A stretch of DNA of 64,000 nt from Candidatus Pacearchaeota archaeon. Lineage in GTDB: Archaea; Nanoarchaeota; Nanoarchaeia; Pacearchaeales; GW2011-AR1. This document shows, piece after piece, positions 28,133 to 36,025 of this stretch. The notes below the pieces were generated by a model. It saw only the letters and a list, made by a program, of their open reading frames with translations. It ran no database searches and was not told the origin of the DNA. The DNA lies in NCBI GenBank assembly GCA_023228245.1, contig JALOBN010000009.1, positions 1 through 64,000 of the forward strand, in the 5' to 3' direction. The translations under genes were made by a program, and so were the position numbers. Position 1 is the stretch's first letter, and every line of letters starts with the position of its first letter.

Positions 28133-28214
28133 CTCGCAGTCGTTGCTCAATCAGAGCAAACTGCTTCCTAGCGGCTTCTAATTTGGCTTTCATTTGGGTT
28201 GCCTCGCTTGACAA
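27897..28214 (-). CDS. Small helical protein, unknown, with a chimeric 3' end
   Basis: 105 residues. N-terminal coiled-coil-like helix (MKAKLEAARKQFALIEQRL) then LFLQEAENHTGLLSMLVQARREIYLAH. After residue 98 the frame runs into the second repeat copy and ends with RVGSWQF, so its natural C-terminus has been cut. Unknown function. Confidence 0.5.
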   Translation of the reverse strand: MSSEATQMKAKLEAARKQFALIEQRLRATEWVAGNFESAIGGVKLFLQEAENHTGLLSMLVQARREIYLAHSKDGVVYDPTILTRIDNQIARATGKPYRVGSWQF

Positions 28215-28238
28215 TAGGGGTTGGGGGAATTGTACTTT

Positions 28239-28685
28239 CTACTCTACTGAATCTGCAATTGCTTCACGCAGTTCTTTCATTGCTTGACAATAGGCCGACT
28301 GCGACATGCCTGTTGCTTCGATGCAGGCTATACCAAACTTCGCTTGCAGTGATTCGATAATGACTACAGCCTTCCTGGCTGCCCTAACCAAAGCTGGGTC
28401 TGGTAGCTGTCTATCTGTCATGACAGCAGGCACGTATTTGCTGGCTATCAGACAGCGGCAATTCACTTGTGGGTGATGCTCGATTATGGGGTCTGGTATT
28501 AACGCTAGAAACTCTCTTGCTTTCTGGTCTGCATCATCAACTACCATTTCAGCCATGCGCACGACGGTTTCAAATTTCTCCATCTGGTGTGAGCCAAGAG
28601 GGCCAGCTCGCTTCCATGTGTCCAGTAATTTGCGGCACACATCGAGGGGTGTTGGGATGGGGTCGGTTTTGGGTTGCTCTGACAC
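28239..28685 (-). CDS. Unknown protein
   Basis: 148 residues from GTG 28685, which has GGAG 8 bases upstream; a GTG at 28733 would extend it but has no site. Helical with CRKLLDTWKRAGPLG and RAARKAVVIIESLQAKFG. The C-terminal TGMSQSAYCQAMKELREAI could be helix-turn-helix-like but this is weak. Confidence 0.5.
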   Translation of the reverse strand: MSEQPKTDPIPTPLDVCRKLLDTWKRAGPLGSHQMEKFETVVRMAEMVVDDADQKAREFLALIPDPIIEHHPQVNCRCLIASKYVPAVMTDRQLPDPALVRAARKAVVIIESLQAKFGIACIEATGMSQSAYCQAMKELREAIADSVE

Positions 28686-28755
28686 AATTATGGCTCCGTA
28701 CTGTAGTGGGTAATGGCTAGGGGGTAACGACACCGTAGAGGGCTCTGGCTTGCGC

Positions 28756-28835
28756 TAGGTTGCGTCGTAGCAGCCAAAAGCCCCTACGGGTACTAGTTTA
28801 CTCCGTAACGCAACCTAAAGCAACGTAGGGGCTTT
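28756..28835 (-). promoter_or_regulatory. Interleaved inverted repeats (pseudoknot-like leader or terminator)
   Basis: TAGGTTGCG (28756-28764) pairs with CGCAACCTA (28809-28817), and AAAGCCCCTACG (28777-28788) pairs with CGTAGGGGCTTT (28824-28835). The two stems interleave, so they form either a pseudoknot or two mutually exclusive hairpins. The element lies upstream of the 28685 start and downstream of the gene ending at 28853. Confidence 0.55.
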
Positions 28836-28852
28836 AGCAACATGCCCCCTAC

Positions 28853-29095
28853 TTAGGTTGGTTTATGGGTTGGTGGTAGGTTGTTAGCCTGTTTATCGGC
28901 TTCCCGTTGGGCTTCCATTCCTAATTCAATCCCCTTGTTCATCGCGAGTCGGTATTCATGCGTGAGCCACTCTGCGAATTTGTAGCTGTGAACACTCTCG
29001 GGAATTGATTCTCGCAATATACTGCGGCGTGTCGTGTCAACCTGATACCACTGACACGCAAACTCCCATGGAGTCATGTTTTCAATCTTTGTCAT
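28853..29095 (-). CDS. Unknown small protein
   Basis: 80 residues. Begins MTKIENMTPWEFACQWYQV and ends in a polar tail. A CGGAG site lies upstream. The central FAEWLTHEYRLAMNKGIELG reads as a single amphipathic helix. No family recognised. Confidence 0.5.
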   Translation of the reverse strand: MTKIENMTPWEFACQWYQVDTTRRSILRESIPESVHSYKFAEWLTHEYRLAMNKGIELGMEAQREADKQANNLPPTHKPT

Positions 29096-29123
29096 CGAAA
29101 TGGGTCTCCGACTTGTTTAGGGG

Positions 29124-29459
29124 TTAATGCCACCATAATACTACGGGGGTAGTGGGTGGCAGGGCTTGCAGGAAGGTCAGCACTGCGAAGTTCCAACCCT
29201 TGTAGTAGGACAAGTCAATCTTACGAAAATGACCAGCATGAGTAAAGGTTAGTGAATTTCCTTTTGAGTCAATCACCTGCTTTTTCACCCCATCGTCCTC
29301 ATACCAATCAAAGTCAACCTCGTGTGGCAGAGGTAATACAGGTAACTGCTTAACCAAGTCATACAGATCATTGTCGTTATTGAATTTCAACCGATTGTAG
29401 CCAAGCCACCAGGATGTTCCATTGCCTATGATTGGACAAACAGTAAGGTCAATTCCCAC
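29124..29459 (-). CDS. Unknown small protein
   Basis: 111 residues from GTG 29459 with AGGAG 7 bases upstream. Features GNGTSWWLGYNRLKFNND and SLTFTHAGHFRKIDLSYYKG. Ends LPPTTPVVLWWH. It looks like a single alpha/beta domain; no function recognised. Confidence 0.5.
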   Translation of the reverse strand: MGIDLTVCPIIGNGTSWWLGYNRLKFNNDNDLYDLVKQLPVLPLPHEVDFDWYEDDGVKKQVIDSKGNSLTFTHAGHFRKIDLSYYKGWNFAVLTFLQALPPTTPVVLWWH

Positions 29460-29462
29460 GGG

Positions 29463-29630
29463 TTATCTCCTGTGAACATGGTGTTGGGGGAGTTCGGCTG
29501 ATTCACATTCTTCTTTAGCCTGTTGCCTTGCCTTTTTCTTGTTAGGAGGCTTAGTGGCTTTGCACAAATAACACTCGTCAGCGCTGTGGATTTTGTATCT
29601 GATTTTCGGCTGTTCTCCATAAGTCCTCAT
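29463..29630 (-). CDS. Small CxxC protein
   Basis: 55 residues: MRTYGEQPKIRYKIHS, then ECYLCKATKPPNKKKA, then a His-rich end (PQHHVHRR). GGAG sits 6 bases before the ATG, which overlaps the stop of the preceding gene as ATGA. One CxxC pair and late histidines could form a small metal site. Confidence 0.55.
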   Translation of the reverse strand: MRTYGEQPKIRYKIHSADECYLCKATKPPNKKKARQQAKEECESAELPQHHVHRR

Positions 29631-29857
29631 GTCTGTCTCCTACGTAAGGCGCGACGTTCGGTAACCAAATCCTTGAGGGACTTTTTACGTGGTCGAACGA
29701 AGCGGGGGTGAAAGATGTTGTCTCGGTCATAGCTGTAACTTGGTATAGGCTCAAACCCACACTTGATGCAGGTAGTTCGCTTACCTAAGTCTTCCTGTTT
29801 GGTATGACACATCAAGCATGTAACAATTGGGTTCTCTTTGATTACAGGCATGGCCAA
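29627..29857 (-). CDS. Small zinc-ribbon-like protein
   Basis: 76 residues with CLMCHTKQEDLGKRTTCIKCG, two CxxC knuckles 13 residues apart, followed by a basic C-terminus (RPRKKSLKDLVTERRALRRR). Probably binds nucleic acid or protein. Its stop overlaps the start of the 55-residue gene downstream. Confidence 0.6.
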   Translation of the reverse strand: MAMPVIKENPIVTCLMCHTKQEDLGKRTTCIKCGFEPIPSYSYDRDNIFHPRFVRPRKKSLKDLVTERRALRRRQT

Positions 29858-29911
29858 CCTTTCTAGTTTGAGAGTTACGAGACGTAGATTAGATTACTTC
29901 GCTCTAGCAAT

Positions 29912-30460
29912 TCAATCGACGTGCGTCCATCTTCTCTTATAGGCTATTGTTCTTATCCAGCTTTGTCTGACACCAAATTCTAAGGCTAATGCATAGCTGC
30001 TGTTTGGACCCCTGCGATTACCTTTTATATACCTTCTGCGTATCTCTAATACATCATTCTCTGTTAGTTTTGCCATAGGGTTCTTAGACCCATCTTTGGC
30101 TGTAGATAGCATACCCTTTAAGGAGGCATCATGTAGGTTTTCTTGGTGGGTGCCAAGAAATAGATGAGCAGGATTAACACAGGATGGATTATCCCCACCA
30201 GGACAATTATGACACACAAGTTTCCCTTTTGGGATCTTGCCGAAGTGAATCTCCCAAGAAAGCTTATGGGCTGGGTAGTTTCTGCCATTCAGCCATATCA
30301 ACCCATAACTACCTCCTCCAAGAGCCCCAGTCCAAATCCAACAGGATTTTGTTTTATGGACTTTCTCCCAGAATCTAACTAAAACTGGGCGGTGATTGGT
30401 TCGATAAACACCATGTTCTGATGGAATACTAGTAGCAATTGGCCTAGTCGTAATTGACAT
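29912..30460 (-). CDS. HNH homing endonuclease
   Basis: 182 residues, GAGG 9 bases before the ATG. RFWEKVHKTKSCWIWTGA, then YPAHKLSWEIHFGKIPKGK, then VCHNCPGG, CVNPAHLFLGTHQEN is the HNH_3-type fold with zinc cysteines and the His-Asn-His residues. The C-terminal KLTENDVLEIRRRY and the LALEFGVRQSWIR segment form a helix-turn-helix for target binding. A free-standing mobile endonuclease in the minus-strand block. Confidence 0.85.
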   Translation of the reverse strand: MSITTRPIATSIPSEHGVYRTNHRPVLVRFWEKVHKTKSCWIWTGALGGGSYGLIWLNGRNYPAHKLSWEIHFGKIPKGKLVCHNCPGGDNPSCVNPAHLFLGTHQENLHDASLKGMLSTAKDGSKNPMAKLTENDVLEIRRRYIKGNRRGPNSSYALALEFGVRQSWIRTIAYKRRWTHVD

Positions 30461-30486
30461 AGATGCTGTCCTCTAACAGCCCCCAT

Positions 30487-30547
30487 AATAAAAATGGCGG
30501 CAGACTGGTGAGGTGCCAGCTTTTCGGAAGCTAACCTAGCCGCCATT
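30487..30547 (-). ncRNA. Candidate small structured RNA with its own promoter and terminator
   Basis: An outer stem AATGGCGGC / GCCGCCATT encloses AGGT/ACCT and AGCTT/AAGCT stems with a five-base loop. On the minus strand the 3' half of the outer stem runs into TTTTTATT, a rho-independent terminator layout, while a TATAAT box lies just 5' of the element. It could be a short transcript or a terminator after the helicase gene. Confidence 0.5.
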
Positions 30548-30561
30548 CCTATTATACCTTA
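30548..30561 (-). promoter_or_regulatory. TAAGGTATAATAGG promoter-like element
   Basis: Minus-strand TATAAT at 30556-30551 preceded by AAGG. It matches a motif found upstream of other transcription starts in this window (40949, 43202 and, as TATACT, 33984). No convincing -35 hexamer is seen at 17 bases. Confidence 0.45.
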
Positions 30562-32685
30562 GCCGGTAACCCAGATTAGTTCCTCGATTGCTCTGGTAAT
30601 TCCGACGTAGTAGAGGTGTTCTTCTTCGGCTCTCTGCCAAGCAGTTTTTGCCATGGGGTGTGGGCAAGGGGCTTCCTTGGTGCAAATAAAGAAAACCCGC
30701 TTTGCCTCTAACCCTTTAGCGCGGTGTATTGAGCTAAGCCTAATGCCCTGGCTTTGGCTATCGTCGGTGAAGAGAGATTCAATCTTGGTCACAACCTGGG
30801 CTGCTGTTTGCTGCCCATCGGTGAAGGCCAGGATACAGTCGTGCCTATCTTGTAGACCGATGATCTTTGCCTCATCGGGGTTGCGCTTGGCGTTCTCTCG
30901 CTTGGTTTCCTCGTGCAACCAAGTGTCTACCCCAGCAATCAGTTGTACTGCGCTGTAACAGGCTAGGCTGTCGCCTTCCTTAATTCCGAAGATCTTCTTG
31001 ATAGTCTTGATTAGCCCAGCACCAACATCTATCCCTTGGATGTTTGCCTTCCGGCCTTGCCTAATGAATCTGAAGCACTCACCGACTAGTGGCGCATTGC
31101 ATCGGCAGAGCACCATGTCACCAGGTAATACCAAGTCATGATAGCTGCACACGGGAGCCCCAGAAGACCAATGCGCACCAGGATATAGGCTATCGCACTT
31201 AAATGTGGCGTGACCTACTTTTCCTTCGGGGTTGGTCTCGAATGCCTCGAAGTCAGGCACATACTTCTGGGCTTCACGGACGATTGCCTTGCCACAACGG
31301 CGGGTAACGGTGAGAGGTAGGTGCAAGCAACCGCGTTCGGTTTGCTTGAGTTCAGCTTCCAGTCGTGACATGCTTTGTGAATCTGCCCCTGCCCAGCCAT
31401 AGATCGCCTGAAGAGGATCACCGCAGTAAATCAACCGTTTGCCAGCCATCTTCGTTAACATCTGCTGAGCCTTGTTCAAATCTTGACTCTCGTCGATTAA
31501 GAGCAGATCGTATTTGAAGACGGGTAGATTTAGTGTAACAGGTAAGTAGATCATGTCGTTGAAGTCAATGCAGTTGTCCTTAGCGACATCCTTGCATCGC
31601 TCCAATACGCGGGGCACTAAGGCAAACGCCTCCTCTGATTGGCCATTGACGTCGATGTCGTAGTAAGAGGCTATGTTCTGTAGTGTACCCACCCAATCAA
31701 GCTCACCTGCGGGGTAAGATTCGCAATGCCCATCCATCTCAACCATGTTCATTTTGCACAAACCGACCAATTCCTCGGTAGCCTTGAGCAGTGTGGGTTT
31801 CTTTGCACGCAAGACACGAATGTCCTCTTCAAGCAACTCACAGATGATGTCCTGTACGCGGTAGGAGTTTGGGGCCCCAAGGTTGGGAAAGGCATTACGG
31901 ATTGCGCGATAGCCCAAACCGTGCATCGTCATGGCATCACAACCAAGCGGCACTCGATTCTTCAGCTCAGCGGCAATCGACTTGTTGAATGCCGCAAAGC
32001 AAACTGTCTTGGCTCCTTTAGATAACTCCATGGATTCCCAAATGGCTGCCTGTTGGGGACTAGGAATCAAATCGCTGGGTAATCCCTTGATTCGCTTAAG
32101 ACCTTCAATCAAAGTCGTCGTCTTTCCAGTACCTGCACGCGCCTCGATGATCAAGTGTGGGGCATTATCTTCGTGTTGAACTGACTTGGATTTCAACTTG
32201 TTGGCTAACGATGTTGAGGCTAAAGCAAACCCCTTAGTGATCGACTCAGTGGCTTCTGTAATTACCTTGCTTAGCTTTTTGGTTTGGTTGATTTGAACCT
32301 CAACAACTGGCTTGCTTGGTTTTCGATTGTTTTCCAGAATCTGCTGGGTTACCTTCTGGGCGTTGCTGAGGGGTTTGGTTGATTTCAAACTCATACTTGC
32401 CGTTTGTTTTTCGATATCGTCCAGTAAATCCAAAGCTTCTTGCTTCGACACAGGCACGACAGTTACACTTGGTTCTGCCGAATTTGACTGTGTGTCTGAA
32501 GAACGTCGGCTCAAACCAGTTGTAACCGATGTACAGTGAATAGGGCGCGTGGGCTGCTTGGCTGCCCCTTTCTTGGTTGCCTTCTTTACTGGAGTCTTCG
32601 TGTTTTTCTTGGTGGCCTTTGGCTTACGGGCCGTCTTGCGAGCTACCTTGGCGGGAGTCTTGGGCTTGGGAGTCTTACGGGTCAT
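30559..32685 (-). CDS. Superfamily 1 (UvrD/Rep-like) DNA helicase with basic N-terminal tail
   Basis: 708 residues from ATG 32685 (AAGGA upstream). Motifs: IIEARAGTGKTTTLI (Walker A), FAAFNKSIAAEL (Ia), LLLIDESQDL (Walker B), YCGDPLQAIYGWAGAD (III), LTVTRRCGKAI (IV), IRLSSIHRAKGLEAKRV (V) and YYVGITRAIEELIWV (VI). Thus a 3'-5' translocase by family. The first 50 residues are Lys/Pro/Ala-rich like histone H1 tails, an unusual addition that could hold it on DNA. Confidence 0.9.
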   Translation of the reverse strand: MTRKTPKPKTPAKVARKTARKPKATKKNTKTPVKKATKKGAAKQPTRPIHCTSVTTGLSRRSSDTQSNSAEPSVTVVPVSKQEALDLLDDIEKQTASMSLKSTKPLSNAQKVTQQILENNRKPSKPVVEVQINQTKKLSKVITEATESITKGFALASTSLANKLKSKSVQHEDNAPHLIIEARAGTGKTTTLIEGLKRIKGLPSDLIPSPQQAAIWESMELSKGAKTVCFAAFNKSIAAELKNRVPLGCDAMTMHGLGYRAIRNAFPNLGAPNSYRVQDIICELLEEDIRVLRAKKPTLLKATEELVGLCKMNMVEMDGHCESYPAGELDWVGTLQNIASYYDIDVNGQSEEAFALVPRVLERCKDVAKDNCIDFNDMIYLPVTLNLPVFKYDLLLIDESQDLNKAQQMLTKMAGKRLIYCGDPLQAIYGWAGADSQSMSRLEAELKQTERGCLHLPLTVTRRCGKAIVREAQKYVPDFEAFETNPEGKVGHATFKCDSLYPGAHWSSGAPVCSYHDLVLPGDMVLCRCNAPLVGECFRFIRQGRKANIQGIDVGAGLIKTIKKIFGIKEGDSLACYSAVQLIAGVDTWLHEETKRENAKRNPDEAKIIGLQDRHDCILAFTDGQQTAAQVVTKIESLFTDDSQSQGIRLSSIHRAKGLEAKRVFFICTKEAPCPHPMAKTAWQRAEEEHLYYVGITRAIEELIWVTG

Positions 32686-32714
32686 GCTTAGTTCCTTAGT
32701 ATGGTTACAGCTAA

Positions 32715-32954
32715 TTACCAGTTGGTTTCGCCTTTGCCGGCGCAAACTGTGCACGTTGAATACACTAGAGGATCATCTGGTCCGGTCATCATGCCTGAGT
32801 TAACCCCATGGGCTTGCTGTCCAGAGCCTCTGCAAGTAGGGCAGATGTTCTTGTGATTTTGGCAGTAAGGAAACCCTTCCATAGCTTTCCCCAGACAACG
32901 CCCTGCATACAAGTACACGAACGCACACTGACGACTTATACTTCCTTCACACAT
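32715..32954 (-). CDS. Small zinc-finger protein
   Basis: 79 residues from ATG 32954 (AAGAGG upstream). The pattern CQNHKNICPTCRGSGQ and STCTVCAGKGETNW resembles DnaJ-type CxxCxGxG knuckles. A GTG at 32972 overlapping the previous stop is an alternative start. Likely metal-binding, function unknown. Confidence 0.6.
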   Translation of the reverse strand: MCEGSISRQCAFVYLYAGRCLGKAMEGFPYCQNHKNICPTCRGSGQQAHGVNSGMMTGPDDPLVYSTCTVCAGKGETNW

Positions 32955-32968
32955 GGATACACCTCTTG

Positions 32969-33223
32969 TCACTCTTGATCGTTTTGTTCTTCTCTAAGGC
33001 GAGCCTCAGCTTCAGGCTCAGCCTTGAGAGTGGAATATCCCCACTCAGAGATTGATATACTTGGGGTGTTTTGTGCACCCAGAACAAAACTAATGGAGCC
33101 AGCGTCAGGGATAGAGATCTTTTCATCTAATTTCAACTTTCCTTGACCAATTTCCTGATGGTTCATACCATACAGGATGTATCTGAGAGGTTTGCTGCCT
33201 TCATTAAGGGTTTTGTCAGCCAT
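32969..33223 (-). CDS. Unknown small protein
   Basis: 84 residues with a strong AGGGAGAG site. Beta-rich first 60 residues (LRYILYGMNHQEIGQGKL, ISIPDAGSISFVLG) then an acidic helix (EPEAEARLREEQNDQE). No family recognised. Confidence 0.5.
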   Translation of the reverse strand: MADKTLNEGSKPLRYILYGMNHQEIGQGKLKLDEKISIPDAGSISFVLGAQNTPSISISEWGYSTLKAEPEAEARLREEQNDQE

Positions 33224-33299
33224 AGTCTCTCCCTTATGATTCGATTTTGATTCTGATAGATGGTCTCACACCATTGACACTAAAAGTGCAAACTTTGCC

Positions 33300-33506
33300 T
33301 CACTTAGATGATTGGCTGCAATCGAATAGGGGTAGGGCAAATTGGCAGTAATCACGATGATTGTCGCCATCCTTGTTGATAGCCCCAACTGCAAATAGAG
33401 CTTCTTCATAGGTGTCAAAATCTACAACAAGGGTATGACAACTGCGACCGCCTTCGTTGCTCAAGGTGCTCTTCGTTGTTGTTACTAGGATTTTCCAAGT
33501 CTTCAT
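33300..33506 (-). CDS. Unknown small protein
   Basis: 68 residues after AAAGGA. WKILVTTTKSTL, HTLVVDFDTYEEALFAVGAI suggests a ferredoxin-like alpha/beta fold. Unknown function. Confidence 0.5.
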   Translation of the reverse strand: MKTWKILVTTTKSTLSNEGGRSCHTLVVDFDTYEEALFAVGAINKDGDNHRDYCQFALPLFDCSQSSK

Positions 33507-33517
33507 GTTTTATTCCT

Positions 33518-33946
33518 TTATGTTGTGGGCCAGTAATAAGGTAATCGTCCGTTCTCGTCTGGTACAGCAGATTTCTCAGACCATCCAAATTTGCTGTACC
33601 AATCATAGTTCTTGTAGAGCAGAGCTGCTCGATGGCTGCTATGCAATCGGTCATCGCCAAGCCAGGGAGGCAACACTAGATTGGTTGAGATGAGCTTTTC
33701 TACAACTAAGACTGCCCAATCTCGCTGTCTGTAGTCGTAACCCCTGTCTAGCAATTCGAAAATCCCAAACTTCATGTATCTAGCCAGGGCCCCTTCGTAG
33801 CCTCGCCACATCCTGGAAGCTGGGTGATTAGGCCAGCCACCACGAATCAGCGTGAGGCACTCTCGATAGACTTGGTTACCTAATCGCTTAGGGTCTAGGC
33901 GCCTAACGCTCTTTTCCAAGTCTGGGTATGGAAGGAAGACCTGCAT
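33518..33946 (-). CDS. Conserved phage protein of the MQVFLPYPD family
   Basis: 142 residues after GAGGACACG. Conserved blocks MQVFLPYPDLEKSVRRLD, then PKRLGNQVYREC, GWPNHPASRMWRGYE, PPWLGDDRLHSSHRAALL and LPYYWP match a family widespread in phages and bacteria, often annotated as a cytoplasmic protein or linked to pyrimidine-dimer glycosylases. I do not assign an activity. Confidence 0.65.
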   Translation of the reverse strand: MQVFLPYPDLEKSVRRLDPKRLGNQVYRECLTLIRGGWPNHPASRMWRGYEGALARYMKFGIFELLDRGYDYRQRDWAVLVVEKLISTNLVLPPWLGDDRLHSSHRAALLYKNYDWYSKFGWSEKSAVPDENGRLPYYWPTT

Positions 33947-33983
33947 CGTGTCCTCAACTGTTTGGTTACCTGCCGTAGTAGTT

Positions 33984-33996
33984 TAGTATACCTATT
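33984..33996 (-). promoter_or_regulatory. AATAGGTATACTA promoter-like element
   Basis: Minus-strand variant of the TAGGTATAATA motif, 38 bases upstream of the 33946 start and within the end of the 33992 gene. It would serve the genes from 33946 leftwards. No -35 box is obvious. Confidence 0.4.
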
Positions 33997-34195
33997 TAGC
34001 TGGCAGTACGTGGCCCCGACCGTCGCGGGGAGAAGCCACGTATTGACTAAGTTGCTGGGGCGTTACGTCGTAGACAAAACCAGATCCCCAGCCTGGGGTT
34101 TCTATGCGATTGGCTTGCATGTAGCCCTTGCGTATCAGCCATCGCACTTGCTGGGGGCTGATGCCCAGTTGCTTTGATGTTTGTTTGGGAGTCAC
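33992..34195 (-). CDS. MerR/excisionase-like helix-turn-helix protein
   Basis: 67 residues from GTG 34195 (AAGGA 7 bases upstream; GTGA overlap with the previous stop). TPKQTSKQLGISPQQVRWLI is a winged-helix reading head typical of excisionase-type DNA-binding domains, followed by a wing (GSGFVYDVTPQQLSQYV). Probable DNA-binding regulator. Confidence 0.6.
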   Translation of the reverse strand: MTPKQTSKQLGISPQQVRWLIRKGYMQANRIETPGWGSGFVYDVTPQQLSQYVASPRDGRGHVLPAK

Positions 34196-34581
34196 GGAAG
34201 TTCCTTCGTCTGTATGCTGGTGAATGTAACTACATGGCAGCCGTTGTACCAAGCGCGTTCAAGTGCATCACGCCTGGCGGCTAACTCACTGTTGGCAGTG
34301 CAGTGATGTTTGACTTCAACGCCACCGCGGTACTCGCCTTCGTTAGCCACGACCAACTTCATTCGGTATTGTCTGGCAGTAGCTTTGCATTTCGTTGGTA
34401 TAGGCGTGTTGGTCCGTTGGATTGCCTCCACCCAACCGCCACTGTCTACGATCCGTCGTATGACAACGTTTTTCGCCTCTTCCTCTGAATCAGCAATAGC
34501 CCATTCATACGCCGTTCCCTTGCTGATACTCCCATCAGGTAGGTTGCTACGGATTACCACGTAGAAATCATATCGAGACAT
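34192..34581 (-). CDS. Unknown small protein
   Basis: 129 residues with AAGGGGG 8 bases before the ATG. N-terminal DFYVVIRSNLPDG and AIADSEEEAKNVVIRRI, later VEVKHHCTANSELAARRDAL. No recognised family. Confidence 0.5.
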   Translation of the reverse strand: MSRYDFYVVIRSNLPDGSISKGTAYEWAIADSEEEAKNVVIRRIVDSGGWVEAIQRTNTPIPTKCKATARQYRMKLVVANEGEYRGGVEVKHHCTANSELAARRDALERAWYNGCHVVTFTSIQTKELP

Positions 34582-34604
34582 TGTGAATCCCCCTTGATTC
34601 GTGT

Positions 34605-34679
34605 CTACTTATCACAAAGAGACTTGATAGCGGCATACTCTTCGCAATCTGACCACTCGGCGCTTATGTGGGTTGTCAA
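34605..34679 (-). CDS. Possible 24-residue peptide
   Basis: TTG start overlapping the stop of the upstream gene (TTGA). Reads TTHISAEWSDCEEYAAIKSL and ends CDK. Composition is protein-like, but it is very short and lacks its own ribosome site, so expression would rely on coupling. Confidence 0.25.
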   Translation of the reverse strand: MTTHISAEWSDCEEYAAIKSLCDK

Positions 34680-35152
34680 TGGTACTGCGCCCCGCATTCG
34701 GGGCAGGGAATCGTCAGTCCGAGGTTGCGGTGCCATGGGTGGTCGCAAAACGGTTGGCTAGCTAGTTCACGTTGCAGATACGGAACGGGATCGGCCATCG
34801 GGTAATCCGAAACGATTGGTCCTTCGTCCGGCACTTCAAGCGGAATGAGATTCCCGTTGACTACCACGAGAACTGGGCGCTCTCGCAGGATGCGGCATCG
34901 CTCGCTGTTCTTGACGGTCTCCTGGTCCTAAAAATGCCAAGCGACCCAACCGTGAGGCAGGCCATTGGCGGTCAATTCCTAGAATTCATCTCCATCGAAT
35001 TGCTTGGTAAACCTGCAAAGTTGACCAAGCAGACGCACGCCGAAGTAATGCTTTGTCATTTCTAATTCTCCAAATTGTCCCCGTGCCGCACGTTCTGGAT
35101 GCGAAAACGCTTGTTGAAAGTTGGGGCGAGTCTGGGTCTTGCTTTGTACCAT
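34676..35152 (-). pseudogene. Zinc-ribbon protein gene read through two in-frame TAG codons
   Basis: One frame runs from ATG 35152 (or ATG 35059, GGAG upstream) to TGA 34676, interrupted by TAG at 34979-34981 and 34928-34930. Segments on both sides are strongly protein-like: MTKHYFGVRLLGQLC and FTKQFDGDEF, then ELTANGLPHGWVAWHF, then DQETVKNSERCRILRE and a closing CDHPWHRN with PCPECGAQYH that could bind zinc. No downstream segment has its own start with a ribosome site. Either recently inactivated or read through. Confidence 0.55.
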
Positions 35153-35256
35153 TAGCCACTTTCCAGCCTACTCGCCCCATGTTCGTTCTGCTGGACCATT
35201 TTGTTGACGTTACCGAAATGGTCGCCCGTGTCCGCACGTTCTGGGTGCGGTGGGGG

Positions 35257-35610
35257 TCAGGCGTTGTCATCCACGGCCGCCGCAAGAATCTCTTCACGCC
35301 GCGCCACCATGGCGTCCGCGATTCGCTCGACAATTGCCTCTATGCCGTCCTGGAGCACTTTCGGTGCGTCCTTTTTGCCGACCCACTCCCAATCCGTGTA
35401 GCCCTGGTCATCCTCGCCCAACGCCTCGGGCTCCCGGTGATAGAGTTCGGCCGCAACCATTCCCGCGCCGTACGTGGCTCCAGCGCAGGTCCCGCCATTC
35501 CAGTCGCGGAAATTGCTGTTCACGTCAGCGGCTTCGCGGTGCGGAGCCCAGTCGGTCACTACTTTTTGTCCCGCGTCCACCACGTCGACAGCCGCCTCTT
35601 CGGCAGTCAA
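35257..35610 (-). CDS. Unknown protein of the GC-rich island
   Basis: 117 residues if TTG 35610 is used. EAAVDVVDAGQKVVTDWAPH, then YGAGMVAAELYHREPEALGE and an acidic helical end. Coding-like sequence continues upstream in frame (CGNAEHLGLHDDNTGG) to the TAG that ends the 35859 gene, and no better start exists, so it may be the 3' part of that gene or have a non-standard start. Confidence 0.45.
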   Translation of the reverse strand: MTAEEAAVDVVDAGQKVVTDWAPHREAADVNSNFRDWNGGTCAGATYGAGMVAAELYHREPEALGEDDQGYTDWEWVGKKDAPKVLQDGIEAIVERIADAMVARREEILAAAVDDNA

Positions 35611-35676
35611 TCCGCCCGTGTTGTCGTCGTGCAGGCCGAGATGCTCGGCATTGCCGCAGAGTGTGATGCTCGCCGC

Positions 35677-35859
35677 CTAACTAAACTGCCTGCTGACCCA
35701 ATCGTTCCATCCTCGCGTCCACGCCTTACCCCGTACTGTGCGCGCACCGTACGGATTACGGCATTTAGACGGATCGCCGTCATGTTGTCTTGCCGCCTCC
35801 TCTCCATCCCTGTATGCGCGGTTGGTTTCTTCTGGTTGAATCGTCCTGAACGCCATCAT
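35677..35859 (-). CDS. Rmf-like small protein
   Basis: 60 residues from ATG 35859 (AGGAG 6 bases upstream). AYRDGEEAARQHDGD, then CRNPYGARTVRGKAWTRGWNDW resembles the ribosome modulation factor pattern (CP-x-W-x-x-GW). In hosts Rmf-type proteins dimerise ribosomes; in a phage it may act on host translation. It ends at a TAG after which the frame remains open for 140 codons. Confidence 0.5.
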   Translation of the reverse strand: MMAFRTIQPEETNRAYRDGEEAARQHDGDPSKCRNPYGARTVRGKAWTRGWNDWVSRQFS

Positions 35860-36025
35860 TGCGTCTCCTGCAAAAGAATTGGTTTGTTCCAAAGGCTGGC
35901 CCGCCGCCAGACGGCCACACGTGGTTAGGCTCGGACTACGCTCTCGCGCCGTTCCCTCGCCCCGCCGGTACGCGGTCTCCGTCCCCTTTGCGCCAAGGTG
36001 GGACGGCGGGCCAGGAGAGTGTCGG

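Noticed and set aside
35256..35257. TGA read-through linking the 35257 gene to HPERADTGDHFG downstream
   Set aside because: The frame is open for about 35 codons past the TGA, but in GC-rich sequence this is not striking, and a homologous HPERA stretch nearby suggests it belongs to a separate repeated unit.
35053..35928. 291-codon open frame on the plus strand in the GC-rich island
   Set aside because: It is antisense to several minus-strand genes that have good ribosome sites. High GC lowers stop frequency, so long chance frames are expected.
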